DNA from: Pseudomonas thivervalensis
Lineage (GTDB): Bacteria; Pseudomonadota; Gammaproteobacteria; Pseudomonadales; Pseudomonadaceae
DNA: 64,000 nucleotides
NCBI RefSeq assembly: GCF_001269655.1
Contig: NZ_LHVE01000013.1
Location: 62,001 to 126,000, forward strand
Reading direction: 5' to 3'
Under the pieces are notes generated by a model. That model was not told the origin of the DNA. It did no database searches and saw only the letters and a list, made by a program, of their open reading frames with translations. The translations under genes and the position numbers were made by a program. Positions 33,385-41,442 of this stretch are shown piece by piece. Each line of letters begins with the position of its first letter. Positions within the stretch are counted from its first letter, which is position 1.

Positions 33385-33447
33385 ACTATAAACCTGGGCG
33401 GGACAAAATCTCAATATATAAATATCGCTCCCACATATTGGGATTTA
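33385..33447 (-). promoter_or_regulatory. dgoK promoter with upstream palindromic activator/operator site
   Basis: On the minus strand TTGAGA (-35, 33409-33414) and TATAGT (-10, 33385-33390) are 18 bases apart. The palindrome TCCCA-N5-TGGGA (33429-33443) begins 14 bases upstream of the -35 box, centred near -58. The same arrangement, with the same spacings and flanking sequence, recurs upstream of the sugar dehydrogenase at 40507-40565. Confidence 0.75.
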
Positions 33448-33533
33448 ACAAGCCGACCACAAAGCCAATCGCCATCCGGCCAAGACCCTGCTACGTTTTC
33501 TGACCGGACGCCAAACGACTCAGGGAAAAAGTA

Positions 33534-34166
33534 ATGGGACAACTGCTGAAAATCCTCGGCCGCACTTCCTCGATCAACGTCAGAAAAGTGCTGTGGACCT
33601 GCCAGGAACTGGGCATCGCCTACGAGCGCGAAGACTGGGGCATCGGCTTTGCCTCGACCCATGACCCGGCGTTCCTGGCCTTGAATCCCAATGCCCAGGT
33701 GCCGGTGGTCATTGACGAGAACGGGGTGCTCTGGGAATCGAACACCATTTGCCGGTATCTGGTGGGCAAACATGGGCGCAGCGACCTGCTGCCCGTCGAC
33801 CCTGCCGCCCGGGCACGCGTCGAGCAGTGGATGGACTGGCAAGCCACGGAACTCAACCCGTCATGGGGCTACGCCTTCCACGCTCTGGTGCGCAAGAATC
33901 CGGACTTCCAGGACCCACAACGCATTGCCGCCGGCGTCAAGGGCTGGAACGAGAAGATGGGTTTGCTGGAAGAGCAGTTGAACCGTACCGGCGCCTATGT
34001 GGCCGGTACGGAATTTTCCCTGGCTGATGTGCTTATCGGTCTTTCGGTACACCGCTGGCGCCAGACGCCCATGGAACGTCCCGACTATCCGGCCGTGACC
34101 GCCTACTGCAAACGCCTCGACCAACGACAGGGATTTGCCGAGTACGCGTCCGCCGCGCACTCATGA
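33534..34166 (+). CDS. Glutathione S-transferase family protein
   Basis: 210 residues. The N-terminal thioredoxin-like domain (1-80) has KILGRTSSINVRKVLWTCQELG, with the glutathione-site Ser/Asn region, the cis-proline in QVPVV and ESNTICRYL. The C-terminal helical domain (90-205) has AGTEFSLADVLIG. It conjugates or reduces electrophiles with glutathione, or acts as an isomerase; the substrate is unknown. It is divergent from dgoK with a 189-base gap, so its promoter neighbours the dgoK control region, and convergent with the acetyltransferase gene 5 bases away. The start follows GGGAAAAAGTA. Confidence 0.93.
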   Translation: MGQLLKILGRTSSINVRKVLWTCQELGIAYEREDWGIGFASTHDPAFLALNPNAQVPVVIDENGVLWESNTICRYLVGKHGRSDLLPVDPAARARVEQWMDWQATELNPSWGYAFHALVRKNPDFQDPQRIAAGVKGWNEKMGLLEEQLNRTGAYVAGTEFSLADVLIGLSVHRWRQTPMERPDYPAVTAYCKRLDQRQGFAEYASAAHS

Positions 34167-34171
34167 ACGGC

Positions 34172-34654
34172 TCAGTTGCCGTGGGCGAAATCCCGTAGCA
34201 CCTTGCCGTCCATTCGGTAGCGCACCCACTCTTCCTGGGGTTGCGCACCGAGGGACTTGTAGAACTCGATGGCCGGCGTGTTCCAGTCCAGCACGCTCCA
34301 TTCGAAGCGGCCGCAATCGTTGTCACAGGCGATCTTCGCCAAGTGTCGCAACAGGGTCTTGCCTGCCCCGCCACCGCGCTGTTCAGGCGTGATGTACAGG
34401 TCTTCGAGGTACAGGCAGTTGCTGCCCAGCCAAGTGGAATAGCTGAAGAAAAACACCGCAAAACCGATCGGCACGCCATCACGCAGGCAGATCAAACCAT
34501 GGGCGGTCGCGCCCTCGCTGAACAGGCTGCGCTCGATGTCGGCCACACTGGCGATGACTTCGTGGCGGGCCTTTTCGTAATCGGCCAACTCGGTGATGAA
34601 GGCAAGGATTTGCGGCGCATCGCTGGGTTGCGCAGGACGGATCTCGATCGACAT
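34172..34654 (-). CDS. GNAT-family N-acetyltransferase
   Basis: 160 residues covering one GNAT domain. Motif A (acetyl-CoA pyrophosphate loop) is QRGGGAGKTLLRHLAKIA after LYLEDLYITPE. Motif B is FEWSVLDWNTPAIEFYKSLGAQP. The layout and YLEDLY strand resemble diamine/spermidine acetyltransferases (SSAT-like), but the amine substrate is not certain. Single gene, convergent with the glutathione S-transferase gene. Confidence 0.92.
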   Translation of the reverse strand: MSIEIRPAQPSDAPQILAFITELADYEKARHEVIASVADIERSLFSEGATAHGLICLRDGVPIGFAVFFFSYSTWLGSNCLYLEDLYITPEQRGGGAGKTLLRHLAKIACDNDCGRFEWSVLDWNTPAIEFYKSLGAQPQEEWVRYRMDGKVLRDFAHGN

Positions 34655-34821
34655 GAACAGGCCTTGTAGCCAATTGAAAGCGCCATACTAAGCTGCGGCG
34701 CTGCGCTCGTCACATGTTCTGAAGACAACGCTCATAGCACCGTTCGTCGCCCCCCAGGCACCAACCCCGCTCCAGCACGGCCAAAAATCAGGCAAGCATT
34801 CCAAAAAATGGAGGCGACACC

Positions 34822-35169
34822 ATGATTACTTCAAGGCTGACCGCGTTCACCTTCGCCGCGCTGCTGTCCACGGTGGCATTCGCAGCTTCCACCTCCGGCA
34901 CCGGGCCGACCGACCCCGTGCAAGCGCCCAACTCGCCGGCCACGCAAGGCCTGCCCAAGTTGAACACCGACGGCACCGGCGGCGGTAGCCTGAACAATGG
35001 CCAGCCACCTGCCACCGGCACCGATCCGCGCGTGCAGGGTAATGACGCGGGCCGCCAGGGCGGAATGAATACGCCGGACTCCACGGCGCCCGACAACGCC
35101 GAGACCGGGGTGGGCTCGAAAACCACCACCGGTGGCTCGGGCTCCGAAGGTGGCGCCGCCAGCCAGTAG
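34822..35169 (+). CDS. Small secreted Gly/Thr-rich protein
   Basis: 115 residues from the ATG at 34822, with GGAGGCGACACC upstream. Residues 1-22 form a signal peptide (SRLTAFTFAALLSTVAFA-AS). The mature part is low-complexity and rich in G, T, P, N and S (for example GTGGGSLNNGQPPATGTDPR), with no cysteines. It is probably unfolded in the periplasm or exported. No function known. It stands 32 bases ahead of the next small gene on the same strand, so both may belong to one stress-type operon. Confidence 0.75.
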   Translation: MITSRLTAFTFAALLSTVAFAASTSGTGPTDPVQAPNSPATQGLPKLNTDGTGGGSLNNGQPPATGTDPRVQGNDAGRQGGMNTPDSTAPDNAETGVGSKTTTGGSGSEGGAASQ

Positions 35170-35201
35170 CCGCTGCTCAGACATTTGAGGAGGAAGATCC
35201 C

Positions 35202-35582
35202 ATGCCTCGTGGAAGCAAAGACAAATACACCGACAAGCAAAAACGCAAGGCCGAGCACATCGAAGAAAGTTATGAGAAAAAAGGTGTGCCTGAGGGCAAG
35301 GCCGAGGCTCGGGCCTGGGCGACGGTGAACAAGCAGTCCGGTGGCGGCGAACGCTCCGGTGGCTCAGGCAAGGAAAAACCGGCGGAGGCCAAGAAAACCG
35401 ACCGCAAGGAATCAGCCCGTCGCGCCGCCAAGACCCGCGAAGGTCACTCGCGCACCAGCAAAGCCTCCCATGAAGCCCAGACGGTGGACAGCCTGATGAA
35501 GGAAGCCCGGGCGAAAAACATTCCCGGACGCTCGAAGATGCGCAAGCAGGAGCTGGTCGAGGCGTTGCGCAAGGCGGGGTGA
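35202..35582 (+). CDS. Small basic protein with C-terminal Rho-N-like domain
   Basis: 126 residues, very rich in Lys, Glu and Arg. The N-terminal block (RGSKDKYTDKQKRKAEHIEE, then KKGVPEGKAEARAWATVNK) is shared by short proteins often labelled plasmid-stabilisation proteins. A charged linker is followed by VDSLMKEARAKNIPGRSKMRKQELVEALRKAG, which has the helix-extended-helix pattern of the Rho N-terminal/SAP nucleic-acid-binding fold. AGGAGGAAGATCCC precedes the ATG. DNA or RNA binding is inferred. Confidence 0.82.
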   Translation: MPRGSKDKYTDKQKRKAEHIEESYEKKGVPEGKAEARAWATVNKQSGGGERSGGSGKEKPAEAKKTDRKESARRAAKTREGHSRTSKASHEAQTVDSLMKEARAKNIPGRSKMRKQELVEALRKAG

Positions 35583-35602
35583 GTGTCCGCGTCTGGAAGG
35601 AC

Positions 35603-35718
35603 GCCATCGCGAGCAGGCTCGCTCCCACACTCGTTCTGTGCTGTGCCGAGGTTCTGCGCCAGACACAATACCTGTGGGAGCGAGCCTGCTCGCGATGGCG
35701 ATGGCGATGGCGATGGGT
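35603..35718. repeat. REP inverted pair (GTGGGAGCGAGC family) with GCGATG hexamer run
   Basis: GCCATCGCGAGCAGGCTCGC, then TCCCAC, is mirrored by GTGGGAGCGAGCCTGCTCGC. The right unit continues into four tandem GCGATG hexamers. Located between the convergent Rho-N-like gene and araH. Confidence 0.9.
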
Positions 35719-35733
35719 CAGCCGCCAGCGATT

Positions 35734-36702
35734 TCAGCGCTGCTTCAAGCGGTCGATCACTACCGCCAGCAACAGGATCGAGCCGCGGATGACGTATTGG
35801 TAGAAGGTGTCGATGTTCTTCAGGTTCATCGCGTTTTCGATGATCGCCAAAATCAGCACACCCGCAATGACGTGGCGAATCATGCCGATGCCGCCGCTCA
35901 ACGACACCCCACCCAACACGCAAGCAGAGATCACGGTCAGTTCGAAGCCTTGGCCGATCATCGGTTGGCCCGAGGTCATGCGCGACGCCAGGATGACCCC
36001 GGCCAGGGCGCCGATCAGGCCATGCACGGCGAAGATGATGATCTTGGTGCGATCAACGTTCACCCCTGCCAGCAACGCCGCTTCCTGGTTGCCACCGATG
36101 GCCATGGTGTTGCGCCCATACGTGGTGTAGTTCAGCAGCCAGCCGAAAAACAGAAAGCAGACGATGGTGATAAGGATCGGCACCGGCACGCCGAACAACT
36201 GGCCGTTGCCGAACACGAAGAACGATTCCTGGGACACACCCACCGCCTTGCCGTTGGCAAAGATGTAGGCCAGGCCGCGGACGATCTGCATCGTCGCCAA
36301 TGTGGTGATCAACGCGTTGACCCGCAGCTTGGCAATCACGATGCCGTTGATCAGGCCGACGATCAACCCCATCGCCAGCGCCGCACTGACGCCGAGGAAC
36401 ACGCTGTTGGTGTCGCGCATCACTACCGCTGCGACCACACCAGCACAGGCGATCACCGAGCCGACCGACAAGTCGAAGTGCCCGGACGCCAGGCAATACA
36501 ACATGGTGCAAGCCGCGATGCCAGTGGTGGAAATCGCCAGGCCCAGACCGCGCATGTTCAGCGGCGACAGGAAATTATCGATCATCAGGGTGCAGAGCAC
36601 GAAGATGCCGATGGCCGCCAGCAGCATGACCCAGTCATCCAGGAAACGGCGCAGGTCCAGGGGTTTGCGTGCCGTTGGCAGTGCATTGTTTTGAATGGTC
36701 AT
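35734..36702 (-). CDS. araH: L-arabinose ABC transporter permease
   Basis: 322 residues of the ribose/arabinose permease family, with about 9-10 membrane segments. The conserved cytoplasmic coupling region includes GLINGIVIAKLRVNALITTLATMQIVRGLAYI, and TTYGRNTMAIGGNQEAALLAGVNVDRTKIIIF follows. It forms the membrane channel for the sugar delivered by AraF. Third gene of araFGH, 10 bases after araG. With galactose-oxidising genes next door, transport of D-galactose as well as L-arabinose is plausible (the two pyranoses are sterically alike). Confidence 0.93.
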   Translation of the reverse strand: MTIQNNALPTARKPLDLRRFLDDWVMLLAAIGIFVLCTLMIDNFLSPLNMRGLGLAISTTGIAACTMLYCLASGHFDLSVGSVIACAGVVAAVVMRDTNSVFLGVSAALAMGLIVGLINGIVIAKLRVNALITTLATMQIVRGLAYIFANGKAVGVSQESFFVFGNGQLFGVPVPILITIVCFLFFGWLLNYTTYGRNTMAIGGNQEAALLAGVNVDRTKIIIFAVHGLIGALAGVILASRMTSGQPMIGQGFELTVISACVLGGVSLSGGIGMIRHVIAGVLILAIIENAMNLKNIDTFYQYVIRGSILLLAVVIDRLKQR

Positions 36703-36712
36703 GATTTACCTC

Positions 36713-38257
36713 TCAGTTCGCCGCGTCGGCAACGCGTTGGCGCGGCAGCGCCAGTTGCAGCAGGTTGGATTCGTTGGCCTGGTCGCGCGGCAGCTCGCCG
36801 CGCATGGTCCCTTCGCAGAGCACCAGGATTCGGTCGGATATGCCCATCACTTCCATCAGGTCGCTGGACACCACAATCACCGCGATGCCGTCGGCCGCCA
36901 GGTTGTGGATAATCTGGTAGATCTCCGCCTTGGCGCCGATGTCGATGCCACGGGTCGGTTCGTCCAGCAGCAGGACTTTCATCGGCATCGACAGCCAGCG
37001 ACCGAGAATCGCCTTCTGCTGATTGCCGCCGGACAGGTACATGATTTTCTGGCTGGCCGCCGGGGTCTTCACTTTCAGCGACTTGATCTGCTTGTCGGCA
37101 TTGCCCCGCTCCCAATCGCCGCGCAACAGGCAGCCGAGGGTGGAATGAGCCGGGCGCGCGCTGATGTTGATGTTCTCGCCCACGCTGCCCAACGGAATGA
37201 TGCCTTCTTTCTTGCGGTCTTCCGGACACAGCAGCACGCCAGCGGCGATGGCATCCCGTGGCGAACGCAATTTCAGTTCCTTGCCGTGCAGCACGAGGCT
37301 GCCCTCGCTCTGGCGCTCCAGGCCACTGAGCAAGCGAAACAGCTCGGTACGACCGGCGCCGACGAGCCCGAACAAGCCGAGGATCTCGCCCTTGTGCACC
37401 TGGAAACTTATCGGCTCGCGCAAACCCGGCCCCAGCAGTCCCTTCACTTGCAGCGCCACATCGCCGCGTTCCCGAGGACGGTAATCATAGATGTCCTGGA
37501 TATCGCGACCGACCATGCAAGTGACCAACTGATCGTGGGTCAACTCGCTCATGTTCTCGAAGGTCCGGACATAACGACCGTCCTTGAAGACCGTCACCGC
37601 GTTACAGATGCGGAATACTTCTTCCATGCGGTGGCTGACGTACAGCACCACTTTGCCCTCGTCTCGCAAGCGGGCGATGATCGCCATCAAACGATCGATT
37701 TCCCGGGCCGACAGGCTACTGGTGGGTTCGTCGAAGGCAATGACATGGGCACCACGGGACAAGGCCTTGGCGATTTCCACCAATTGGCGTTGGCCGAGGG
37801 ACAGGCGACCGACTTTTTCCTGCGGGTCGATTTCGTCGGCCAGGCCTTTGAGCAGCGTCAACGCCTGCTGGCGCAGCACACTGCGATTGACCAGGCCGAA
37901 GCGCGCCGGCAAATGGCCGAGAAACAGGTTTTCCGCGACGGTCATTTCCGGCACCAGGTGCAGCTCCTGGTGAATCACCGCCACACCGCTGGCGATGCTG
38001 TCGGCGGTGCCTTTGAAGGCCATCGTCTGTTCGCCGATCTGCAGATCACCACTGCTCGGGATGTAGGCACCACCGAGGATCTTCAGCAACGTGGACTTGC
38101 CCGCGCCGTTCTCGCCCATCAAGGCATGCACCTGCCCCGGATGCGCGACGAAACTGATGTTGGCCAGCGCCTGCACGCCGGGAAAGGATTTGCCGATCCC
38201 GTTGAATCGCAAGCTGCCGCCGATGTTGTGTTGCCGTGTCGCTGTTTGCGCTTGCAT
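36713..38257 (-). CDS. araG: L-arabinose ABC transporter ATP-binding protein
   Basis: 514 residues with two fused ATPase domains. The first has Walker A GENGAGKST, signature LSLGQRQ and Walker B VIAFDEPTSSL. The second has a degenerate Walker A (GLVGAGRTEL), signature LSGGNQQKAILGRWL and LLLDEPTRGIDIGAK. That asymmetry is normal for sugar CUT2 importers. The start at 38257 follows GAGGTGGTT. A 13-residue longer frame lacks support. It lies between araF (75-base gap) and araH. Confidence 0.94.
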   Translation of the reverse strand: MQAQTATRQHNIGGSLRFNGIGKSFPGVQALANISFVAHPGQVHALMGENGAGKSTLLKILGGAYIPSSGDLQIGEQTMAFKGTADSIASGVAVIHQELHLVPEMTVAENLFLGHLPARFGLVNRSVLRQQALTLLKGLADEIDPQEKVGRLSLGQRQLVEIAKALSRGAHVIAFDEPTSSLSAREIDRLMAIIARLRDEGKVVLYVSHRMEEVFRICNAVTVFKDGRYVRTFENMSELTHDQLVTCMVGRDIQDIYDYRPRERGDVALQVKGLLGPGLREPISFQVHKGEILGLFGLVGAGRTELFRLLSGLERQSEGSLVLHGKELKLRSPRDAIAAGVLLCPEDRKKEGIIPLGSVGENINISARPAHSTLGCLLRGDWERGNADKQIKSLKVKTPAASQKIMYLSGGNQQKAILGRWLSMPMKVLLLDEPTRGIDIGAKAEIYQIIHNLAADGIAVIVVSSDLMEVMGISDRILVLCEGTMRGELPRDQANESNLLQLALPRQRVADAAN

Positions 38258-38332
38258 AACCACCTCGAACTTACAGAGATCAAGCGACCCCGCCACTCAT
38301 GTGGCCAGGGCCGCTTTTGAATCAACCGGCCG

Positions 38333-39337
38333 TCAGTTCCACAGACCGATCTTTTCCAGCTCCTGCTTGAAGTTCTCCCGGGTGATCAGTGTCACCTCGT
38401 CCATGGCGGTGTATTTCGGCGGCTCCTTGCCGGTGGTGATCCACTCGTACATCATTTCGGCGGTCTTGTAGCCTTCGATGTGCGGGCTTGGCAGCATCGA
38501 ACCGAAGAAGCCGCTGTCAGGTTTTTTCAGTTCACCGATGGCGTCGGTGCCATTGATGCCGATACCGATCACGTTCTTGGCACTGAACCCGGCCGCTTCG
38601 GTGGCGCGCACGCCGCCCAGCACGGTGTTGTCGTTCATGCCGCCGATGATCAGGTTTTTCGCGGCGCTTGGCAGTTTCACCAAGGCCGAGTTGGTGGAAT
38701 CCATGCTGCCAGGTACGTCGAGGGTTTTCAGGGCAGCTGTGAGGATGTGATCTTTCGGCATACCGGCATCTTCAAGCGATTTGATCGAACCATCGGTGCG
38801 CTTCTTGCCAGTGTCCAGTTCGTTGTAGGTGTTGATCACCGCGTAGGTGTCCTTCCAATCCCAGCCGCGTTTTTTCGCTTCAGCGGCCATGGCGGCGCCC
38901 TGCTTCTGGCCCACTTCGAACGCGGCCATGCCCAGGTACGGCACGTCTTCCATGAACTTGCCGTTGGCGTCGACGAACCGGTCGTCCACGGCAATCACCT
39001 TGAGATCGTTGAGCTTGGCCTTGGCCATGATGGCCGGGCCGAGGGACACGTCCGGCGGGCAGATCACGAAGCCCTTGGCCCCGTTGGCGGCCAGGCTGTC
39101 GATGGCCGAGAGGGTCTTCTCGCCGTCGGGCACGGCGATCTTGATCAACTGGAAGCCTTTATCCTTGGCCGCCTTCTCGGCAAACGCCCACTCGGTCTGG
39201 AACCAAGGCTCCTCGGCCTGCTTGACCAGGAAACCAATTTTTACCGCATCGGCCGCCAGCAAGTGGCTGCTGAGGCTGACCGCGGTAACCGCCAGGGCGG
39301 CGCGACACAGGGAACGGATCCCACGACGATGTTTCAT
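38333..39337 (-). CDS. araF: L-arabinose-binding periplasmic protein
   Basis: 334 residues with a signal peptide (cleavage near LLAAD). The mature protein matches E. coli AraF block by block: KIGFLVKQAEEPWFQTEW, IKIAVPDGEKTLSAIDSLAA, GAKGFVICPPD, KVIAVDDRFVDA, IIGGMNDNTVLGGVRATE and VIGIGINGTDAIGEL. AraF binds L-arabinose and also D-galactose. The start at 39337 follows AAGGAGTCAACT. It has its own upstream region with an operator shared with the gntR gene (39459-39472). First gene of araFGH. Confidence 0.95.
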   Translation of the reverse strand: MKHRRGIRSLCRAALAVTAVSLSSHLLAADAVKIGFLVKQAEEPWFQTEWAFAEKAAKDKGFQLIKIAVPDGEKTLSAIDSLAANGAKGFVICPPDVSLGPAIMAKAKLNDLKVIAVDDRFVDANGKFMEDVPYLGMAAFEVGQKQGAAMAAEAKKRGWDWKDTYAVINTYNELDTGKKRTDGSIKSLEDAGMPKDHILTAALKTLDVPGSMDSTNSALVKLPSAAKNLIIGGMNDNTVLGGVRATEAAGFSAKNVIGIGINGTDAIGELKKPDSGFFGSMLPSPHIEGYKTAEMMYEWITTGKEPPKYTAMDEVTLITRENFKQELEKIGLWN

Positions 39338-39458
39338 AGTTGACTCCTTGTTTTTTTTATTGAAAGCCAAACGTCCAGGGTCTGCTCCACCGACAGTGGA
39401 AATGCGCAGGCTGGGCGGTTACATCAAGTTGCTACACAGCATAGGCCTAAATAGTCAT

Positions 39459-39472
39459 ATCGTATGATGATT
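39459..39472. promoter_or_regulatory. Candidate GntR-family operator upstream of araF
   Basis: ATCGTATGATGATT occurs here and, inverted, at 42224-42237 upstream of the gntR gene: a 14-base identity in both control regions. It overlaps TCATA-TCG-TATGA, a perfect short palindrome. FCD-subfamily GntR proteins bind such T-rich/A-rich palindromes. It lies about 125 bases upstream of the araF ATG. Confidence 0.65.
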
Positions 39473-39504
39473 GGATTACAGGCGAAGTTTTCGACTGCAA
39501 TCCA
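39472..39504. repeat. Large hairpin between sugar dehydrogenase and araF
   Basis: TGGATTACAG pairs with CTGCAATCCA (one mismatch), and inside it GCGAA pairs with TTCG. It directly follows the sugar dehydrogenase stop codon and touches the GntR-type operator. There is no T tract on the minus strand, so a classic terminator is unlikely. RNA processing or stabilisation of the upstream message is possible. Confidence 0.55.
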
Positions 39505-39511
39505 GGAATAT

Positions 39512-40330
39512 TCAGTCGTGGTACATGACCGAACGTCCTCCATCGATGGTGATGCATGAGGCATTGATAAACGGTGCTTCGTCACTGGCCAGGAACACGG
39601 CCGTCATTGCCACTTCGACCGGTTGCCCGACGCGCCGTGGCGGGTGCAGATCCAGCGCACGCTGGCGTTCGGCATGGGGATCGGCAAAGCCGTTCCAGTA
39701 GTCGACGTTCAGTTGGGTCTCGATGTAACCCGGGGCGATGGCATTGACGCGTACGCCTTTGGGCGCGTATTCGATGCCCAGGGCGCGAGTCAGGCCGAGC
39801 AAGCCGTGCTTGGCCACCGGGTAAGGGAAACAGCCGGGAATGATGTGGGACGAATGGACGGAGGCAATGTTGATGATGCTGCCCACGCCCTGCTCGATCA
39901 TCTGTGGCAACACCGCCTTGCAACCGTACCAGGCGCCATCCAGGTCGATGGCGAAGCAGCGGCGCCAGTCCTCTTCGGTCATTTCCAGCGGGTCACGGAA
40001 GACATTGACGCCGGCGCAGTTGACCAGCACATCGATGCGGCCATGCAGCTCGACGGCGCGACGGGCCATGGCCTGCAAGTCCTGTTGCTTCGACACGTCG
40101 GCCTGCAACGCTTGCACATCGGCCCCGCGTTCACGCCAGTGGGCGGCCACCGCCTCGACCTTCTGCGCCTGGATATCACTGATCACCAGCCGGGCCTGTT
40201 GCGAGGCGAAGGCCGCGACGATGGCCTCGCCGATGCCTTGGGCGGCGCCGGTCAATAGCACGACCTTGTCCTTCAGGCGTTCGCCCTTCGGTGGCTCCGG
40301 CACGGGTGGCAAGACCAAGGGCTCAGCCAT
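39512..40330 (-). CDS. SDR-family D-galactose/L-arabinose 1-dehydrogenase
   Basis: 272 residues of the short-chain dehydrogenase family. The NAD(P) loop is TGAAQGIGE (27-35), with NCAG at 104-107, catalytic Ser157, Tyr170 and Lys174 (YPVAK), and a C-terminal FINASCITIDGGRSVMYHD. Burkholderia and Pseudomonas proteins with this N-terminal PPVPEPPKGERL extension accompany arabinose transporters and oxidise the C1 hydroxyl of L-arabinose or D-galactose to the lactone. The substrate is inferred from neighbours: a lactonase upstream, araFGH downstream and the dgo genes nearby. It has its own promoter (40507-40565), closely similar to that of dgoK, and a 43-codon frame in its leader. Confidence 0.85.
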   Translation of the reverse strand: MAEPLVLPPVPEPPKGERLKDKVVLLTGAAQGIGEAIVAAFASQQARLVISDIQAQKVEAVAAHWRERGADVQALQADVSKQQDLQAMARRAVELHGRIDVLVNCAGVNVFRDPLEMTEEDWRRCFAIDLDGAWYGCKAVLPQMIEQGVGSIINIASVHSSHIIPGCFPYPVAKHGLLGLTRALGIEYAPKGVRVNAIAPGYIETQLNVDYWNGFADPHAERQRALDLHPPRRVGQPVEVAMTAVFLASDEAPFINASCITIDGGRSVMYHD

Positions 40331-40454
40331 GGCTCAAGGCTCCTGCACGCGGGCACGACGAAAACCGGGCATCCACGGATGACCGGCGCAAAGGCGCTTG
40401 AAAGAACAGTGGCCGGCGTACGTCGCCGGGGCGTACGGGGAAAGATCGTTGCAT
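40323..40454 (-). CDS. 43-codon leader ORF overlapping the sugar dehydrogenase start
   Basis: An ATG at 40454 with AGGTGAAGTG directly upstream opens a 43-codon frame (MQRSFPVRPGDVRR and onward, basic, with two cysteine-poor halves). It ends in TGA at 40323, overlapping the dehydrogenase ATG at 40330 by 8 bases. In the related dgoK promoter the corresponding ATG is the dgoK start itself. It may be a translated leader that couples to the dehydrogenase, a remnant of a deleted first gene, or untranslated. No family is recognised. Confidence 0.35.
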   Translation of the reverse strand: MQRSFPVRPGDVRRPLFFQAPLRRSSVDARFSSCPRAGALSHG

Positions 40455-40506
40455 CACTTCACCTGTCTTGTTTTTTTAGTGTGAGTGCGTATTGCCGATG
40501 GAGCCG

Positions 40507-40569
40507 ACTATAAACCCGGCCGCCAAATAATCTCAATATATATATTTACATCCCATATTTTGGGATTTA
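40507..40569 (-). promoter_or_regulatory. Promoter of sugar dehydrogenase, twin of the dgoK promoter
   Basis: TTGAGA (-35, 40531-40536) and TATAGT (-10, 40507-40512) are 18 bases apart. TCCCA-N5-TGGGA (40551-40565) lies 14 bases upstream of -35. The flanks (AATCTCAATATATA, GGGATTTA, CTTCACCTGT near the ribosome site) also match the dgoK region. The element overlaps the stop codon of the upstream lactonase gene at 40567. Confidence 0.75.
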
Positions 40570-41442
40570 TCCCGCAAACCTCGTACAGGCCACGCCAGGC
40601 ACATCGACACGCATCGACAGCAAGGCGCCGTCCAGCGGATGACCCAAGGGACTCGCCGCGCTGGTGATGTACAACGTCTTGAGGTCTTTACCGCCGAACA
40701 CACAACTGGTCGGCCGGCTGACGGGCAGTTCGATCACCCGATCAACCTGGCCGTCCGGGGTCAGCCGCAACAGGCAACTGCCGTCCCAGCGAGCGTTCCA
40801 GATATACCCTTGGGCATCCATCGCCGAGCCATCCGGGCCGCCACGCGGATGTGGGCCGAACCAGACCTCGGCCGGCGCCAGGTTGCCTTCCGGGTAGATG
40901 AAGTGCCGATACACCGTGCCGTCCAGGCTGTCGCCGAAATACACCGTGGTGCCGTCGGGGCTCCAGAGCAACGTGTTGGGGATGCCCAGCCCGCGCAACA
41001 AGGGCATGACCCGGCCATCGCTCCCGATACGAAACAGGCCGCCGGACCGTTGCTCGATCGGCAAGTCCTCGCCGTCGGCACCGATGTTGTTCTGCATGGT
41101 GCCGAGCCAGAGTTGGCCCAGCGCATCGCAACGGGCCTCATTGGCACGATTGCCCAGTTGGGGATCGGCCATGCACAGCAGCGTCAGGCGCGGTTCCAGG
41201 CCCGGCGAATCAAGATCGAGGCGATAGACGCCACTGCTCAGGGTCACCAGTGCGTCGCCACTTTGGGTCGGTATGAAGGCGGAGACATGTTCGGGCATCT
41301 GCCAGATCTCCACATTGGCGCCGATCAGCCGCAGTGCCTGCTTGCCAGCGATATCGACCCAATACAACGCCTGGGTCGGTGCATCCCAGAACGGCCCCTC
41401 GCCCAGTTTTGCCCGGTGTTCCGTCACAGCCGTCCACTTCAT
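40567..41442 (-). CDS. SMP-30/gluconolactonase-family sugar lactonase
   Basis: 291 residues of the six-bladed SMP-30 beta-propeller. LGEGPFWD carries the metal-binding Glu near residue 15. RANEARCDALGQLWLGTM, the LLWSPDGTTVYFGDS blade and GGPDGSAMDAQGYIWNARW complete the metal site. It would open the galactono- or arabinono-lactone made by the neighbouring dehydrogenase, yielding the free aldonate. Its start overlaps the stop of gntR by 4 bases (ATGA), so the two are translationally coupled. Confidence 0.92.
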   Translation of the reverse strand: MKWTAVTEHRAKLGEGPFWDAPTQALYWVDIAGKQALRLIGANVEIWQMPEHVSAFIPTQSGDALVTLSSGVYRLDLDSPGLEPRLTLLCMADPQLGNRANEARCDALGQLWLGTMQNNIGADGEDLPIEQRSGGLFRIGSDGRVMPLLRGLGIPNTLLWSPDGTTVYFGDSLDGTVYRHFIYPEGNLAPAEVWFGPHPRGGPDGSAMDAQGYIWNARWDGSCLLRLTPDGQVDRVIELPVSRPTSCVFGGKDLKTLYITSAASPLGHPLDGALLSMRVDVPGVACTRFAG

